A stretch of DNA of 17,265 nucleotides, from the NCBI GenBank assembly GCA_002345675.1, contig DDWL01000060.1, positions 1-17,265 on the forward strand, in the 5' to 3' direction. A program made the translations under genes and the position numbers. The stretch comes from Bacteroidales bacterium UBA2287. Its GTDB lineage: Bacteria; Bacteroidota; Bacteroidia; Bacteroidales; Tenuifilaceae. The notes beneath the pieces are model-generated. The model was given only the letters and a program-made list of their open reading frames with translations, was not told the DNA's origin and made no database searches. Shown here piece by piece: positions 1 to 6,988 of this stretch. The stretch's first letter is position 1, and each line of letters opens with the position of its first letter.

Positions 1-40
1 GGTGTCCTATTGATGAAGTCAGGAGTTCATTCTATTTTCT

Positions 41-66
41 TTTCTTTCTCCTTGATGAGAAAGGAA
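41..66. repeat. Imperfect hairpin in pyrimidine/purine tract
   Basis: The arm 41-50 (TTTCTTTCTC) pairs with 57-66 (GAGAAAGGAA) with one mismatch around a 6-base loop. The loop half-site CTTGAT also recurs inverted as ATCAAG at 74-79, so two alternative stems are possible. No gene lies close enough to assign a terminator role. Confidence 0.4.
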
Positions 67-294
67 ACAAAGAATCAAGGCAAAACGAAGCTGCTGCCCG
101 CTCTGCCCTATTGCTGGCTCGCCGTTTTGCCGTTCCACCGCACGTCGCTCATGGCAATCTTCTTGGGATTTTCTAAACTATATCGCTTTGATATTTGTTG
201 AATCACAGGTTTTATCTATGCTTCTGCAAATAGGCATTTTGTGCTTTAGTTCAGCAGTATTGTATCATTAGCCTGACGGCTATGGATAAATAAA

Positions 295-316
295 GAAAAA
301 ACTTTTAAGTTTTTTC
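295..316. repeat. AT-rich perfect hairpin, possible terminator
   Basis: GAAAAAACTT at 295-304 is exactly complementary to AAGTTTTTTC at 307-316 with a 2-base loop. The second arm supplies a T run, so on either strand it resembles a weak intrinsic terminator. The stem has only two GC pairs, so the call is tentative. Confidence 0.3.
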
Positions 317-449
317 CCTTTGCGTGCAAATTGGTTGTAATTCTATTTATTCCACTCTTCTATTCAGCTCCTATTATGGAAAAAACCATTTTCCTACGAA
401 CTTTCTAATATGTTTTTCATTTATATTTCTTTGTGCTCACAGAATATTA

Positions 450-465
450 GCGGCTTTGCGGCTTT
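450..465. repeat. Tandem octamer GCGGCTTT x2
   Basis: Two exact copies of GCGGCTTT (450-457, 458-465) are followed by a partial third (GCG). It is short and lies in the gene-free region; no function is visible. Confidence 0.5.
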
Positions 466-595
466 GCGTGAGACTTTTTATTCAAATAAATACTTCTTGT
501 TGTAAAGTATTCTCGTATAACACAGCAATACCAAGCCTCACAAAAAGAAAACTTAATTAAAATTTCGCTTTCTTTTCTTGTACCAATATTTGTAA

Positions 596-603
596 TATAT
601 TTG
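596..603 (+). promoter_or_regulatory. TATATTTG, candidate -7 box
   Basis: The sequence matches the Bacteroidota -7 consensus TAnnTTTG, 17 bases before the ATG at 621. No well-spaced -33 TTTG is seen; a TTG at 578-580 is only 15 bases upstream. A start near 610 would give an almost leaderless transcript for the ATG at 611 or a very short leader for 621. Confidence 0.25.
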
Positions 604-620
604 TTTTAAAATGAAACAGT

Positions 621-1079
621 ATGAAGCTTGGATTGATGACCAAGGACGAGTGTATTGATTTTTTTGAATTCAATATTTCTGGCGACAACGAAAATTACAA
701 CAAGTGCGACCCAGATTCTCTATACTTAAATAGCAGCGTTTTTAACATCTATGCCTCTTGCTTTGAGCAAAGTAACTATTTATTCGAGTTTATTGGTCAA
801 ACCAAGTACAATAGCCGTAAGCTTATACCTCTTCGTAACGAGTTAAAAGAAAACCTCGATAGGCTAATGGCGATTAAAACCCTCGATGAGTTTAAAACCT
901 ATGTTACCAAAATATTTCTGGGACGCGACCTGCTTCGAGATCTTGCAGCAGTTGACAACGATTGGGAGCGTTGCTGGAAGTTCTACCTTCGTCGCTTAAT
1001 AATCATTAATAGAGAACTTATTTCTTTGGTCGACAAGTGCACCTACGAGGAAAGAGTGCTTTGGGTAATTGGGTACTAA
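621..1079 (+). CDS. Hypothetical protein, 152 aa, possible 5' frameshift
   Basis: I do not recognise this protein. It is soluble-looking, with no signal peptide or membrane segment, rich in charged and aromatic residues, with a probably helical C-terminal half (residues about 70-150). Codon use (TCG, CTCGAT, GTCGAC) matches the neighbouring host genes, supporting a real gene. The start is uncertain: ATG 621 and ATG 636 are both possible. A second frame opens at ATG 611 and encodes 15 natural-looking codons (MKQYEAWIDDQGRVY) before a TGA at 656-658. Removing one T at 655/656 would fuse that N-terminus to the main frame just before the DFFEFNISGD segment, so a frameshift or sequencing error is possible. 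Its stop overlaps the stop of pdxB on the other strand. Confidence 0.65.
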   Translation: MKLGLMTKDECIDFFEFNISGDNENYNKCDPDSLYLNSSVFNIYASCFEQSNYLFEFIGQTKYNSRKLIPLRNELKENLDRLMAIKTLDEFKTYVTKIFLGRDLLRDLAAVDNDWERCWKFYLRRLIIINRELISLVDKCTYEERVLWVIGY

Positions 1080-2203
1080 GTTTTTGCTGTTGCAAATCCT
1101 AATTCTTCCATTTTTCTTAATATTTCAATATTATCGGAGGTAAAGCAATAACCTCCATTTTCTCTTCGGTAATTATAGCTGTTTCTGTAAGCCTCAAAGT
1201 TTAGCGGATTAATTTTAAAATAGGCACTTTCCATTTCGATTGGATAAACTTTTTTCATCAATTCACTATAGCATATTAAATTATTATCCAAATACTTAAG
1301 CAAATTCAATTCTAATTTAAATTCAATAGGATTTGGGGTTGGACTCCAATTCGTAACACCCAATTCAAAATGCTTCGAAATGGCTTCAATTACCATAGCC
1401 GTTGCATTTATTTTGCCCTCAATGCTGTAACCAGCAATATGCGGAGTTGCAATATAACTTGCGTTAAGCAATCCTTCCAATACATTCGGTTCGCCCTGCC
1501 ATACATCGATTGCTGCGCCTAAAATTTTCCCACTCATAAGTGTTTTGGCAAGTAACATCTCGTCAATTATACCGCCTCTGGCGCTATTAAACAGTAATGC
1601 ATTTGGCTTTAAGTTCGAAAAAAACTCATTGCTTGCCATATTAAGCGTGGCATTGCGGCACTTTTGGGTAAGCGGAACATGAAAAGTAATAATATCGCTA
1701 TTTTTAGCAATGTAACTTAAATCGACAAAGTTGGCAATTCCTTCAACTTCTTGGCGGGGTGGATCGCATAATAGGACCTCCACTCCCATTGCCTTTGCAG
1801 CTTTTGCAACAAGCGAGCCAATGTTTCCTACGCCAACAATTCCAATAACTTTTCCATTTAAGTCGAAGTTAAAGTTTTCAGTTGCTACAAGTAATGATGC
1901 TAAAACCCATTGTAAAACAGCCCCTTTATTACTTCCTTGTGCAGAGTAAACCTTAATGCCCGAAGCATTGCAGTAGTTTAGGTCGATATGGTCGGTTCCA
2001 ACGGTTGCTGTTGCAATGGCTTTAACGCTTGAACCGCTTAGCAGTTGAGCATTACACAAAGTTCGAGTTCGAACTATTAAAGCATGCGCATTTCGAACAG
2101 CATTACTATCTATTTGGTTACCCTTAATGTATATAACCTCATCGAAAAACTCTTCGAAAACATTCTTAATGTATGGAATGTCGGAATCGATAACTATCTT
2201 CAT
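1076..2203 (-). CDS. pdxB: Erythronate-4-phosphate dehydrogenase
   Basis: NAD-dependent cytoplasmic enzyme oxidising 4-phosphoerythronate to 2-oxo-3-hydroxy-4-phosphobutanoate, the second step of the DXP-dependent pyridoxal phosphate pathway. The 375 residues are close to the length of E. coli PdxB. Visible elements are the Rossmann dinucleotide motif GVGNIG at 124-129 and the family catalytic residues Arg209 (SARGG), Glu238 (QGEP) and His255 (TPHIAGYS). After residue about 290 comes a C-terminal extension of the kind that serves PdxB dimerisation; plain D-3-phosphoglycerate dehydrogenases lack it, and no ACT domain is present. It sits 48 bp downstream of the hydrolase gene and is probably cotranscribed with it and ung. 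Its TAG stop (1078-1076) overlaps the TAA of the convergent hypothetical gene. Other 2-hydroxyacid dehydrogenases are the alternative, but overall architecture favours PdxB. Confidence 0.9.
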   Translation of the reverse strand: MKIVIDSDIPYIKNVFEEFFDEVIYIKGNQIDSNAVRNAHALIVRTRTLCNAQLLSGSSVKAIATATVGTDHIDLNYCNASGIKVYSAQGSNKGAVLQWVLASLLVATENFNFDLNGKVIGIVGVGNIGSLVAKAAKAMGVEVLLCDPPRQEVEGIANFVDLSYIAKNSDIITFHVPLTQKCRNATLNMASNEFFSNLKPNALLFNSARGGIIDEMLLAKTLMSGKILGAAIDVWQGEPNVLEGLLNASYIATPHIAGYSIEGKINATAMVIEAISKHFELGVTNWSPTPNPIEFKLELNLLKYLDNNLICYSELMKKVYPIEMESAYFKINPLNFEAYRNSYNYRRENGGYCFTSDNIEILRKMEELGFATAKT

Positions 2204-2251
2204 AATAGGGATTTAATAACTTCAGTTTGAAGTTAAGTGCTTAGTTGTTTT

Positions 2252-3451
2252 CTACTTTAATCCTTCGAAAAACCCAAAAGTGTCCATTGCAAATTTGGCA
2301 ACAACCGAATCGTGAGTTCCATCGGGAACCTGAGTAAAAGTAATATTTTCGGCACCATTGGTCAACATTGCATCGTAAGCGGTTTGCGAGTTAAAAATGG
2401 GAACAAGTTCATCGGCAGTTCCATGTATCATCATTAGAGGCGATAATGGTTTCCAGTTATAGCAGTCGTTATCGGCAAGTGCTGCTAAAAATGCTGCATC
2501 GGTTTCATTAGAAATGCTTTCAACAAAGTTAGTCTGAAACAAGATGGAAGGATTGCTTTCAACCTGTGTAAAGGGACCATTCGAAGCTATTTGCTCAGCC
2601 CACGGTGAATTAATATAATGGCTAACAGGTCGTTGCAAATCGACATAAATTGAATTATACGTTAGCATTACCCACAAAAAGTAATTAATATAGGTTGAAG
2701 GAGCGTTTTGGGCTGTAATATGCTTTGCAAACTGAGTTTTATTGTACGCTCCAGCCCCTACCGATACGCCCGAAACAGCAAGTTCGGTGCTATTATCCTC
2801 TTGTAGCATTTTAAAAAGAGCCATTGTTGCAAAGCCACCCTCGGAGTAGCCTGCTAAAAATAGTTTACTGCTACGGTTAGTTCCTGGCGCAACAATAAAA
2901 TACTCGTAGCCAGCACGAATCATATCGCGGCAAGCAGTGGCCAGCGACGAACGGTGCTCGTATGGGTGAGCAATTTGGCTCGATGAGCCATAGCCAAGGT
3001 AGTCGGGAACAAGAATAGCGTAACCTGTTGAAGCCATAATTGTTAACATATCGGTAAAATCTGACTGGTAATGCGATGGTGCAGCAGCTTCGTTAAAAAT
3101 TGTGCCGTGCTGAAACGAAAGTACTGGAACCTGGTTTGATGTTACTGGAATAAGTATTAATCCCGAAGCGGTTATGGCTTCGTTGTTTAGATCGACAGTT
3201 TTATACTCAATTTTAATTGCCTTTACGCCATATTTAACCAATAGCGAAGCATAAGATGGAAAAATATCGGATTGTTGAAGAAGCGAAAGTACTTGAGGCT
3301 TAGTAAGGTTTTGAATATCGTTATACTCCTCTAAGTACGTTGTTTCAAAAGGCTCTTCGTAATTTTTGTCGCACGAGGCAAACAATACGGCAATAAAAAC
3401 CAAACCTGCAATTAGTTTGAATTTCAATTTTGAAGCAAGCGAAATATTCAT
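2252..3451 (-). CDS. Secreted alpha/beta hydrolase lipoprotein
   Basis: Predicted lipid-anchored serine esterase or lipase of the alpha/beta hydrolase fold, resembling secretory lipase-type enzymes. With the start at 3451 it has 399 residues: a hydrophobic signal segment ending in a lipobox with acceptor Cys27 (LFASC), an oxyanion-type HGT at 115-117, nucleophile Ser203 in GYSEGG, and likely Asp347 (HGTADE) and His380 (GTHD) completing the triad. I chose ATG 3451 because an in-frame ATG at 3478 would add nine residues that only re-read the end of ung, while 3451 gives a normal signal peptide and an 11-bp gap after the ung stop. Substrate is not predictable; export suggests an ester in the periplasm or outside. 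It lies between ung and pdxB, probably in one transcript. Confidence 0.85.
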   Translation of the reverse strand: MNISLASKLKFKLIAGLVFIAVLFASCDKNYEEPFETTYLEEYNDIQNLTKPQVLSLLQQSDIFPSYASLLVKYGVKAIKIEYKTVDLNNEAITASGLILIPVTSNQVPVLSFQHGTIFNEAAAPSHYQSDFTDMLTIMASTGYAILVPDYLGYGSSSQIAHPYEHRSSLATACRDMIRAGYEYFIVAPGTNRSSKLFLAGYSEGGFATMALFKMLQEDNSTELAVSGVSVGAGAYNKTQFAKHITAQNAPSTYINYFLWVMLTYNSIYVDLQRPVSHYINSPWAEQIASNGPFTQVESNPSILFQTNFVESISNETDAAFLAALADNDCYNWKPLSPLMMIHGTADELVPIFNSQTAYDAMLTNGAENITFTQVPDGTHDSVVAKFAMDTFGFFEGLK

Positions 3452-3462
3452 GGCTTTATGTT

Positions 3463-4146
3463 TTAGTCTATTTTCCAATTAATTGGTTTTAACCCCTTTG
3501 AAACTAAAATATCGTTAGTCTTCACAAAGTGACCGCAACCTAAAAAACCCCTGTGAGCCGACAGTGGCGAAGGATGTGGTGCCATTAAAACAGTATGTTT
3601 GCTTGTATCGATTAGAACGCTCTTAGCTTGTGCATAGGCGCCCCACAGTAAAAATACAATATTTTCGCGTTGTTCCGAAAGCTTACCGATAACCGAATCG
3701 GTAAAGGTTTCCCATCCCTTTTTCTGATGCGAACCAGCCTGATTAGCCCTAACGGTAAGCGTTGCGTTGATTAAAAGAACTCCCTGCTTTGCCCAGCTCT
3801 CCAAATTACCACTTCGTGGAATGGGAAATCCCAGCGATGAGTTTATTTCCTTAAAAATATTTACCAACGAAGGTGGTGCAGGAACACCAACTGGAACCGA
3901 AAAACTTAGCCCATGTGCCTGCCCTGGTCCGTGGTAAGGGTCTTGTCCTAAAATTACTACTCTTACGTTTTGAAATGGGGTTAGGTTAAATGCAGCAAAT
4001 ATTTCGTTTCCCTTGGGGTAAATGGTATATAGATTCTTCTCTTCAACAAGAAAACTTTTTAATTGGGTAAAGTAAGGTTTATGAAACTCATCGATAAGAA
4101 TTTCTTTCCACGATTCATCGATGTTTGGGTTAATTGACTGATCCAT
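3463..4146 (-). CDS. ung: Uracil-DNA glycosylase, family 1
   Basis: Removes uracil from DNA, starting base-excision repair of deaminated cytosine or misincorporated dUMP. With the ATG at 4146 the protein has 227 residues, normal for bacterial Ung. Motifs: the water-activating loop GQDPYHG with catalytic Asp69, the LLINATLTV strand carrying the uracil-reading Asn127, and the DNA-intercalating HPSPLS loop with His191. A GTG two codons upstream (4152) is an alternative start, but ATG 4146 is preferred. A TAAATTTG box lies about 30 bases upstream, and ung appears to be the first gene of the ung-hydrolase-pdxB group. No link between uracil repair and the two downstream genes is evident beyond shared transcription. 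Confidence 0.97.
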   Translation of the reverse strand: MDQSINPNIDESWKEILIDEFHKPYFTQLKSFLVEEKNLYTIYPKGNEIFAAFNLTPFQNVRVVILGQDPYHGPGQAHGLSFSVPVGVPAPPSLVNIFKEINSSLGFPIPRSGNLESWAKQGVLLINATLTVRANQAGSHQKKGWETFTDSVIGKLSEQRENIVFLLWGAYAQAKSVLIDTSKHTVLMAPHPSPLSAHRGFLGCGHFVKTNDILVSKGLKPINWKID

Positions 4147-4176
4147 TGGCACGAATAATCTTTATTACCTTTTATG

Positions 4177-4184
4177 CAAATTTA
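4177..4184 (-). promoter_or_regulatory. TAAATTTG, candidate -7 box for ung
   Basis: Read on the minus strand this is TAAATTTG, the TAnnTTTG -7 consensus of Bacteroidota, about 30 bases before the ung ATG at 4146. A TTTG at the usual -33 spacing is not present, so only half of the promoter is supported. Confidence 0.3.
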
Positions 4185-4296
4185 CGAATTAAGACTATAA
4201 CATTTAATACTAACGGCTAGCAATAAGCGTAGGACACTCCGAAGTACCTACCTAATTTTTATGTCGTTCAAATTTAGCACTTTCAGCCCTAGGTTT

Positions 4297-5193
4297 CTAT
4301 TGTGCATTGAGTGAGTTCGGAATTTGATAGAAATCATTCATATTATTAGTATATAAACAGTGATCAATGTTATATTTTCGCTGGAAAATAGTAGGTTGGT
4401 CTGCATTTAAAGGAACTAGCATTAGGTTAGCCTTTCCATTAATTTTAAGTTTTTCTTCATTTGAATCATACCTGTTGTCAAACCTCGCATCAAAATAGAA
4501 TAAATACTTGCTTACCCAATTAATATACTTTTTCTTTTCATCTTCTGAGAATTTTCCTTTTATGTTAACTATTGTCAAATTATCAATACTTGAAAGTATT
4601 GCTTTTTGAAACTCAACCGCATTTAAGGGTAAATCATTTAACATAGGAATTGCATTGGTCTGTCCATCAATAAATATCCATTTTTTATATTCCGTTGAGT
4701 ATGCTTCTGCGGCTACGTGTCCTGCTCCCTTTTTAACTTTCTCAACATCAGCAGTTTTTAAGGATAATACTCTTGAATTAATTCCAATACAATTCAATCC
4801 TGCCGATGACACAATTCCATATTCTACACATCTAAAATTATTTCCTTTTTTTGCTTCTTCTAGTATTGTCAGAGGGTCTGATTTTGAGGGTGTATTACTA
4901 CCGCTATGTTTCCACTGGTTGTGCGTCCAATCAAGTATAATCTTAATCTTGTCAAAATCACTTTTCAAATTAAACGTCAGGGTATCCAAGCCGTAGACCG
5001 TTCTTAATTCTCTCAAATATTCATGTCCAGTTGTGTCAGAATATTCAAACTTATACAATGGATTCACCAGATTCCTTTCAAATGCTACAGCTTTTAGCCT
5101 AATTGAGGGGCTAATATTTAGTAACCTATACATTGGCGAGCACCCTGCCAATAAGATTAAGGATAAAAATAAAATTTTCATGTTCTTATTCAT
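4297..5193 (-). CDS. Transglutaminase-like lipoprotein, atypical composition
   Basis: Predicted envelope lipoprotein of 298 residues with a papain-like/transglutaminase-type domain. A short signal segment ends in the lipobox LLAGC (Cys18). A plausible catalytic triad is Cys122 (FRCVEYG), His159 (GAGHVAAE) and Asp176 (FIDGQ), in the spacing and strand context of microbial transglutaminase-like domains, which mostly act as cysteine proteases or amidases rather than cross-linkers. Met5 is an alternative start. Base composition is unlike the neighbours: the word TCGA, common in flanking genes, is absent here, and TCG serine codons are rare (I find two, at Ser19 and in the SSAG segment). This suggests recent acquisition. 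It has spacers of 150 bp (to ung) and 162 bp (to miaA) and probably its own promoter. The substrate is unknown. Confidence 0.75.
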   Translation of the reverse strand: MNKNMKILFLSLILLAGCSPMYRLLNISPSIRLKAVAFERNLVNPLYKFEYSDTTGHEYLRELRTVYGLDTLTFNLKSDFDKIKIILDWTHNQWKHSGSNTPSKSDPLTILEEAKKGNNFRCVEYGIVSSAGLNCIGINSRVLSLKTADVEKVKKGAGHVAAEAYSTEYKKWIFIDGQTNAIPMLNDLPLNAVEFQKAILSSIDNLTIVNIKGKFSEDEKKKYINWVSKYLFYFDARFDNRYDSNEEKLKINGKANLMLVPLNADQPTIFQRKYNIDHCLYTNNMNDFYQIPNSLNAQ

Positions 5194-5219
5194 CCGTTAG
5201 TTTTTTTGTTTATGCCTCA

Positions 5220-5227
5220 CAAAACTA
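5220..5227 (-). promoter_or_regulatory. TAGTTTTG, candidate -7 box
   Basis: Read on the minus strand, TAGTTTTG matches TAnnTTTG and lies 26 bases before the ATG of the transglutaminase-like lipoprotein. The nearest upstream TTTG is only 12 bases away, too close for a standard -33 element. Confidence 0.25.
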
Positions 5228-5321
5228 ATCATATTTAGACAAAAAGGTTAAAAACCATAAAGCAACCAAAATCAAATTTGCAATGTAATGGAAATTGAAG
5301 TTTCAAAATTAACTGTTTTAG

Positions 5322-5370
5322 GAAACTGGAGGCTGAAGACTGAAGACTGCGGACTTTAAACAGTAGACTG
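5322..5370. repeat. Heptanucleotide array overlapping the miaA stop
   Basis: Read on the minus strand, seven in-phase 7-base units occur: two exact CAGTCTT, with CAGTCTA, CTGTTTA, AAGTCCG, CAGCCTC and CAGTTTC as variants. The array covers the last four sense codons and the TAA of miaA (stop 5358-5356), so the C-terminal residues QSTV are encoded by repeat sequence. The same unit, as GACTGAA, forms an array at 10318-10352. Confidence 0.65.
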
Positions 5371-6279
5371 CTGAATTTGCTCCTCAATAAACTGCTCCAC
5401 TTCCTTTACGTTTTCGGGGTGAAACCAATTTATACTTGCATCGCGCTGCCACCAAGTTATTTGGCGCTTGGCGTAGTGCCTCGAGTTTCGCTTAATGAGT
5501 TCAATAGCCTTTTCGAGTGAAATTTTTCCATCGAGGAACTCGAAAATTTCGGTATAGCCTACAGTTTTCAATGCAACTAGGTTTCGGTAGGGCAAAAGCG
5601 ACCGAACCTCGTCAACAAGTCCGTTGGCTACCATCTCGTCGACTCGCTGGTTAATTCTTTCGTAAAGTTCCTCGCGAGGTTGGTTTAAGCCAATGGTAAC
5701 TATTTCGAAATTACGTTGCTTTGCTTTCTGCTTAAGGAAACTGCTGTAAGGTTTGCCTGTTTGAAGGCTAACCTCCACCCCTTTTAGAATTCTTTGGGGA
5801 TTTTTTAAATCGACTTTACTATAGTAATCGGGATCGAGTAACTTTAGCTGAGCCCTTAATCCTTCAATTCCTTCGTTCTCCAATAAAGCGTGAAGTTCCT
5901 TTCGAAGAGCTGGGTCGGGAGTTGGAAAATCGTCGATTCCTTTACAAACGGCATCAATGTAAAGCATCGAACCGCCAACCATTAGCGCAATTTGATTTGT
6001 GCTGAAAATTTCCTCAATCTTGTTAAGTGCATCAAGTTCGAACATTCCGCAGCTATAGCGGTCGGTTACCGAAATATGGCCAACAAAGTGATGCTCGGCA
6101 AGCGAAAGCTCGTTTGGGGTTGGCTTTGCTGTACCAATGCTCATTTCGCGGTAAAACTGGCGTGAATCGCACGACACAATTGGCGACCCAAACCGATTGG
6201 CAAGGTGAATGCTCAGTGCTGTTTTTCCAACTCCAGTTGGGCCAAGTAGAACTATAAGGGTGTTTTTTTGCGACGGCAT
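5356..6279 (-). CDS. miaA: tRNA dimethylallyltransferase
   Basis: Transfers a dimethylallyl group from DMAPP to N6 of A37 in tRNAs that read UNN codons. The 307-residue protein has the P-loop GPTGVGKT at 13-20, the DSRQ motif (38-41) that contacts the target adenosine region and carries the catalytic Asp38, and the conserved C-terminal tracts around LKTVGYTE and the RHYAKRQITWWQR segment. I start at ATG 6279 because it puts the P-loop at the usual distance from the N-terminus; the longer in-frame extension begins with TTG at 6318 and would overlap the preceding gene. The 32-bp gap to the pRiA4b-like gene suggests one transcript. The last four residues lie inside a heptanucleotide repeat array and are probably not part of the conserved fold. 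Confidence 0.96.
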   Translation of the reverse strand: MPSQKNTLIVLLGPTGVGKTALSIHLANRFGSPIVSCDSRQFYREMSIGTAKPTPNELSLAEHHFVGHISVTDRYSCGMFELDALNKIEEIFSTNQIALMVGGSMLYIDAVCKGIDDFPTPDPALRKELHALLENEGIEGLRAQLKLLDPDYYSKVDLKNPQRILKGVEVSLQTGKPYSSFLKQKAKQRNFEIVTIGLNQPREELYERINQRVDEMVANGLVDEVRSLLPYRNLVALKTVGYTEIFEFLDGKISLEKAIELIKRNSRHYAKRQITWWQRDASINWFHPENVKEVEQFIEEQIQQSTV

Positions 6280-6311
6280 TAATTGCAGTTTAAGGCCTTC
6301 GAAAATGGAGA

Positions 6312-6851
6312 CTAACAATCATCCTCGTCACCCGAAAAGGCCTCTGAATCGAAGCCATAGTCTTCGTCGTTGGCAATATCGTTAAAAATGTCGTCGAAAC
6401 TCTCCTCCTCTTCAAGCGAGTCATCATCAACATTAAGGTCGATTGATATTTGTTCAGGTGCTTCACCAATTGATGCTGAACAGGTTGGGTATTTTATTTT
6501 AAGATTGGGTTCAAAAATATCGAACAGCTCAATAAAGAATGCTCTGTCCGAAAAAATGTCGAAAACGTATAGCAATCGCTCCTTTTTGCTTTTCAGTAAA
6601 TCGCCAATTTTAACCGTGTCCATTGGTATTGCTGCAAAGGCGCTATCGTTTTGCATATCGAGAACGGTAAGTTCCATCCCTTTGCTCCACTGCTCGTCGG
6701 CTAAAAAGAACGACGCCAGCTGATGCCTATCGAAGTTTAAGTTATCCTGTATAAAGTTATGAAAATCGAGGAATGTGCTGTCGGTATTTACTTCGTAATC
6801 GCGTAAAAAGGCAACCTCGGCCCCCGAAATCATTCTAAACTTATAAATCAT
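6312..6851 (-). CDS. pRiA4b ORF-3-like protein with acidic tail
   Basis: A 179-residue cytoplasmic protein resembling the plasmid pRiA4b ORF-3 (IS1096 TnpR-annotated) family, which is widespread in Bacteroidota with no established function. Visible parts: the N-terminal strand MIYKFRMISG, a segment RLLYVFDIF at 92-100 and a YPTCSASIGEAPEQ-like stretch at 121-134 that parallel the family core, then a highly acidic tail from about 138 to 179 (about half Asp or Glu). The usual D-x-W-x-H signature after the YxYDFGD strand is not recognisable, so any active or binding site of the canonical family seems lost. ATG 6851 was chosen; the longer frame starts with TTG at 6905 and adds a non-matching hydrophobic stretch. 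It lies just upstream of miaA. No transposase is nearby, so the transposon-derived family name should not be read as mobility. Confidence 0.7.
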   Translation of the reverse strand: MIYKFRMISGAEVAFLRDYEVNTDSTFLDFHNFIQDNLNFDRHQLASFFLADEQWSKGMELTVLDMQNDSAFAAIPMDTVKIGDLLKSKKERLLYVFDIFSDRAFFIELFDIFEPNLKIKYPTCSASIGEAPEQISIDLNVDDDSLEEEESFDDIFNDIANDEDYGFDSEAFSGDEDDC

Positions 6852-6988
6852 GGTAAACGGTTTTTTAACTGCCTGCAAAGTAAGTAAGATGAATTGAAAA
6901 AGCAAAGAATTAAAAGCGGTTGAAGTGGATAAAAAAGATATGCACTAATAAATTTTCATGATGAGTTTATAACTGTTTCTTTTATAAT

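Larger units (their letters stand above)
1..610. other. Gene-poor, repeat-bearing spacer
   Basis: I find no convincing protein-coding gene here. The two open frames longer than 60 codons (10-201 and 324-560, plus strand) have no recognisable domain and no host-like TCG-rich codon use; the second runs through an obvious short tandem repeat. What can be seen: an imperfect hairpin at 41-66, a small GC stem at 269-282, an AT-only hairpin at 295-316, and two tandem copies of an octamer at 450-465. The GC-rich patch around 90-150 differs in composition from its surroundings and may be a dispersed repeat, but that needs genome comparison. Confidence 0.6.

Noticed and set aside
10..201. 63-codon open frame near the left edge
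   Set aside because: No domain, codon use unlike host genes, and it runs through a hairpin and a GC-rich patch; probably fortuitous or part of a repeat.
324..560. 78-codon open frame
   Set aside because: It translates the GCGGCTTT tandem repeat and AT-rich spacer; no signal for expression or domain.
4211..4290. Possible integron attC-like site downstream of the lipoprotein gene
   Set aside because: It has small palindromes (GCTAGC) and sits 3' of an atypical gene, but I cannot find the conserved GTTRRRY/RYYYAAC core pair or any integrase.
6312..6851. Transposon passenger gene indicating a mobile element
   Set aside because: The family name derives from a transposon or plasmid annotation, but there is no transposase, terminal repeat or other mobile gene next to it, and the base composition matches the host.
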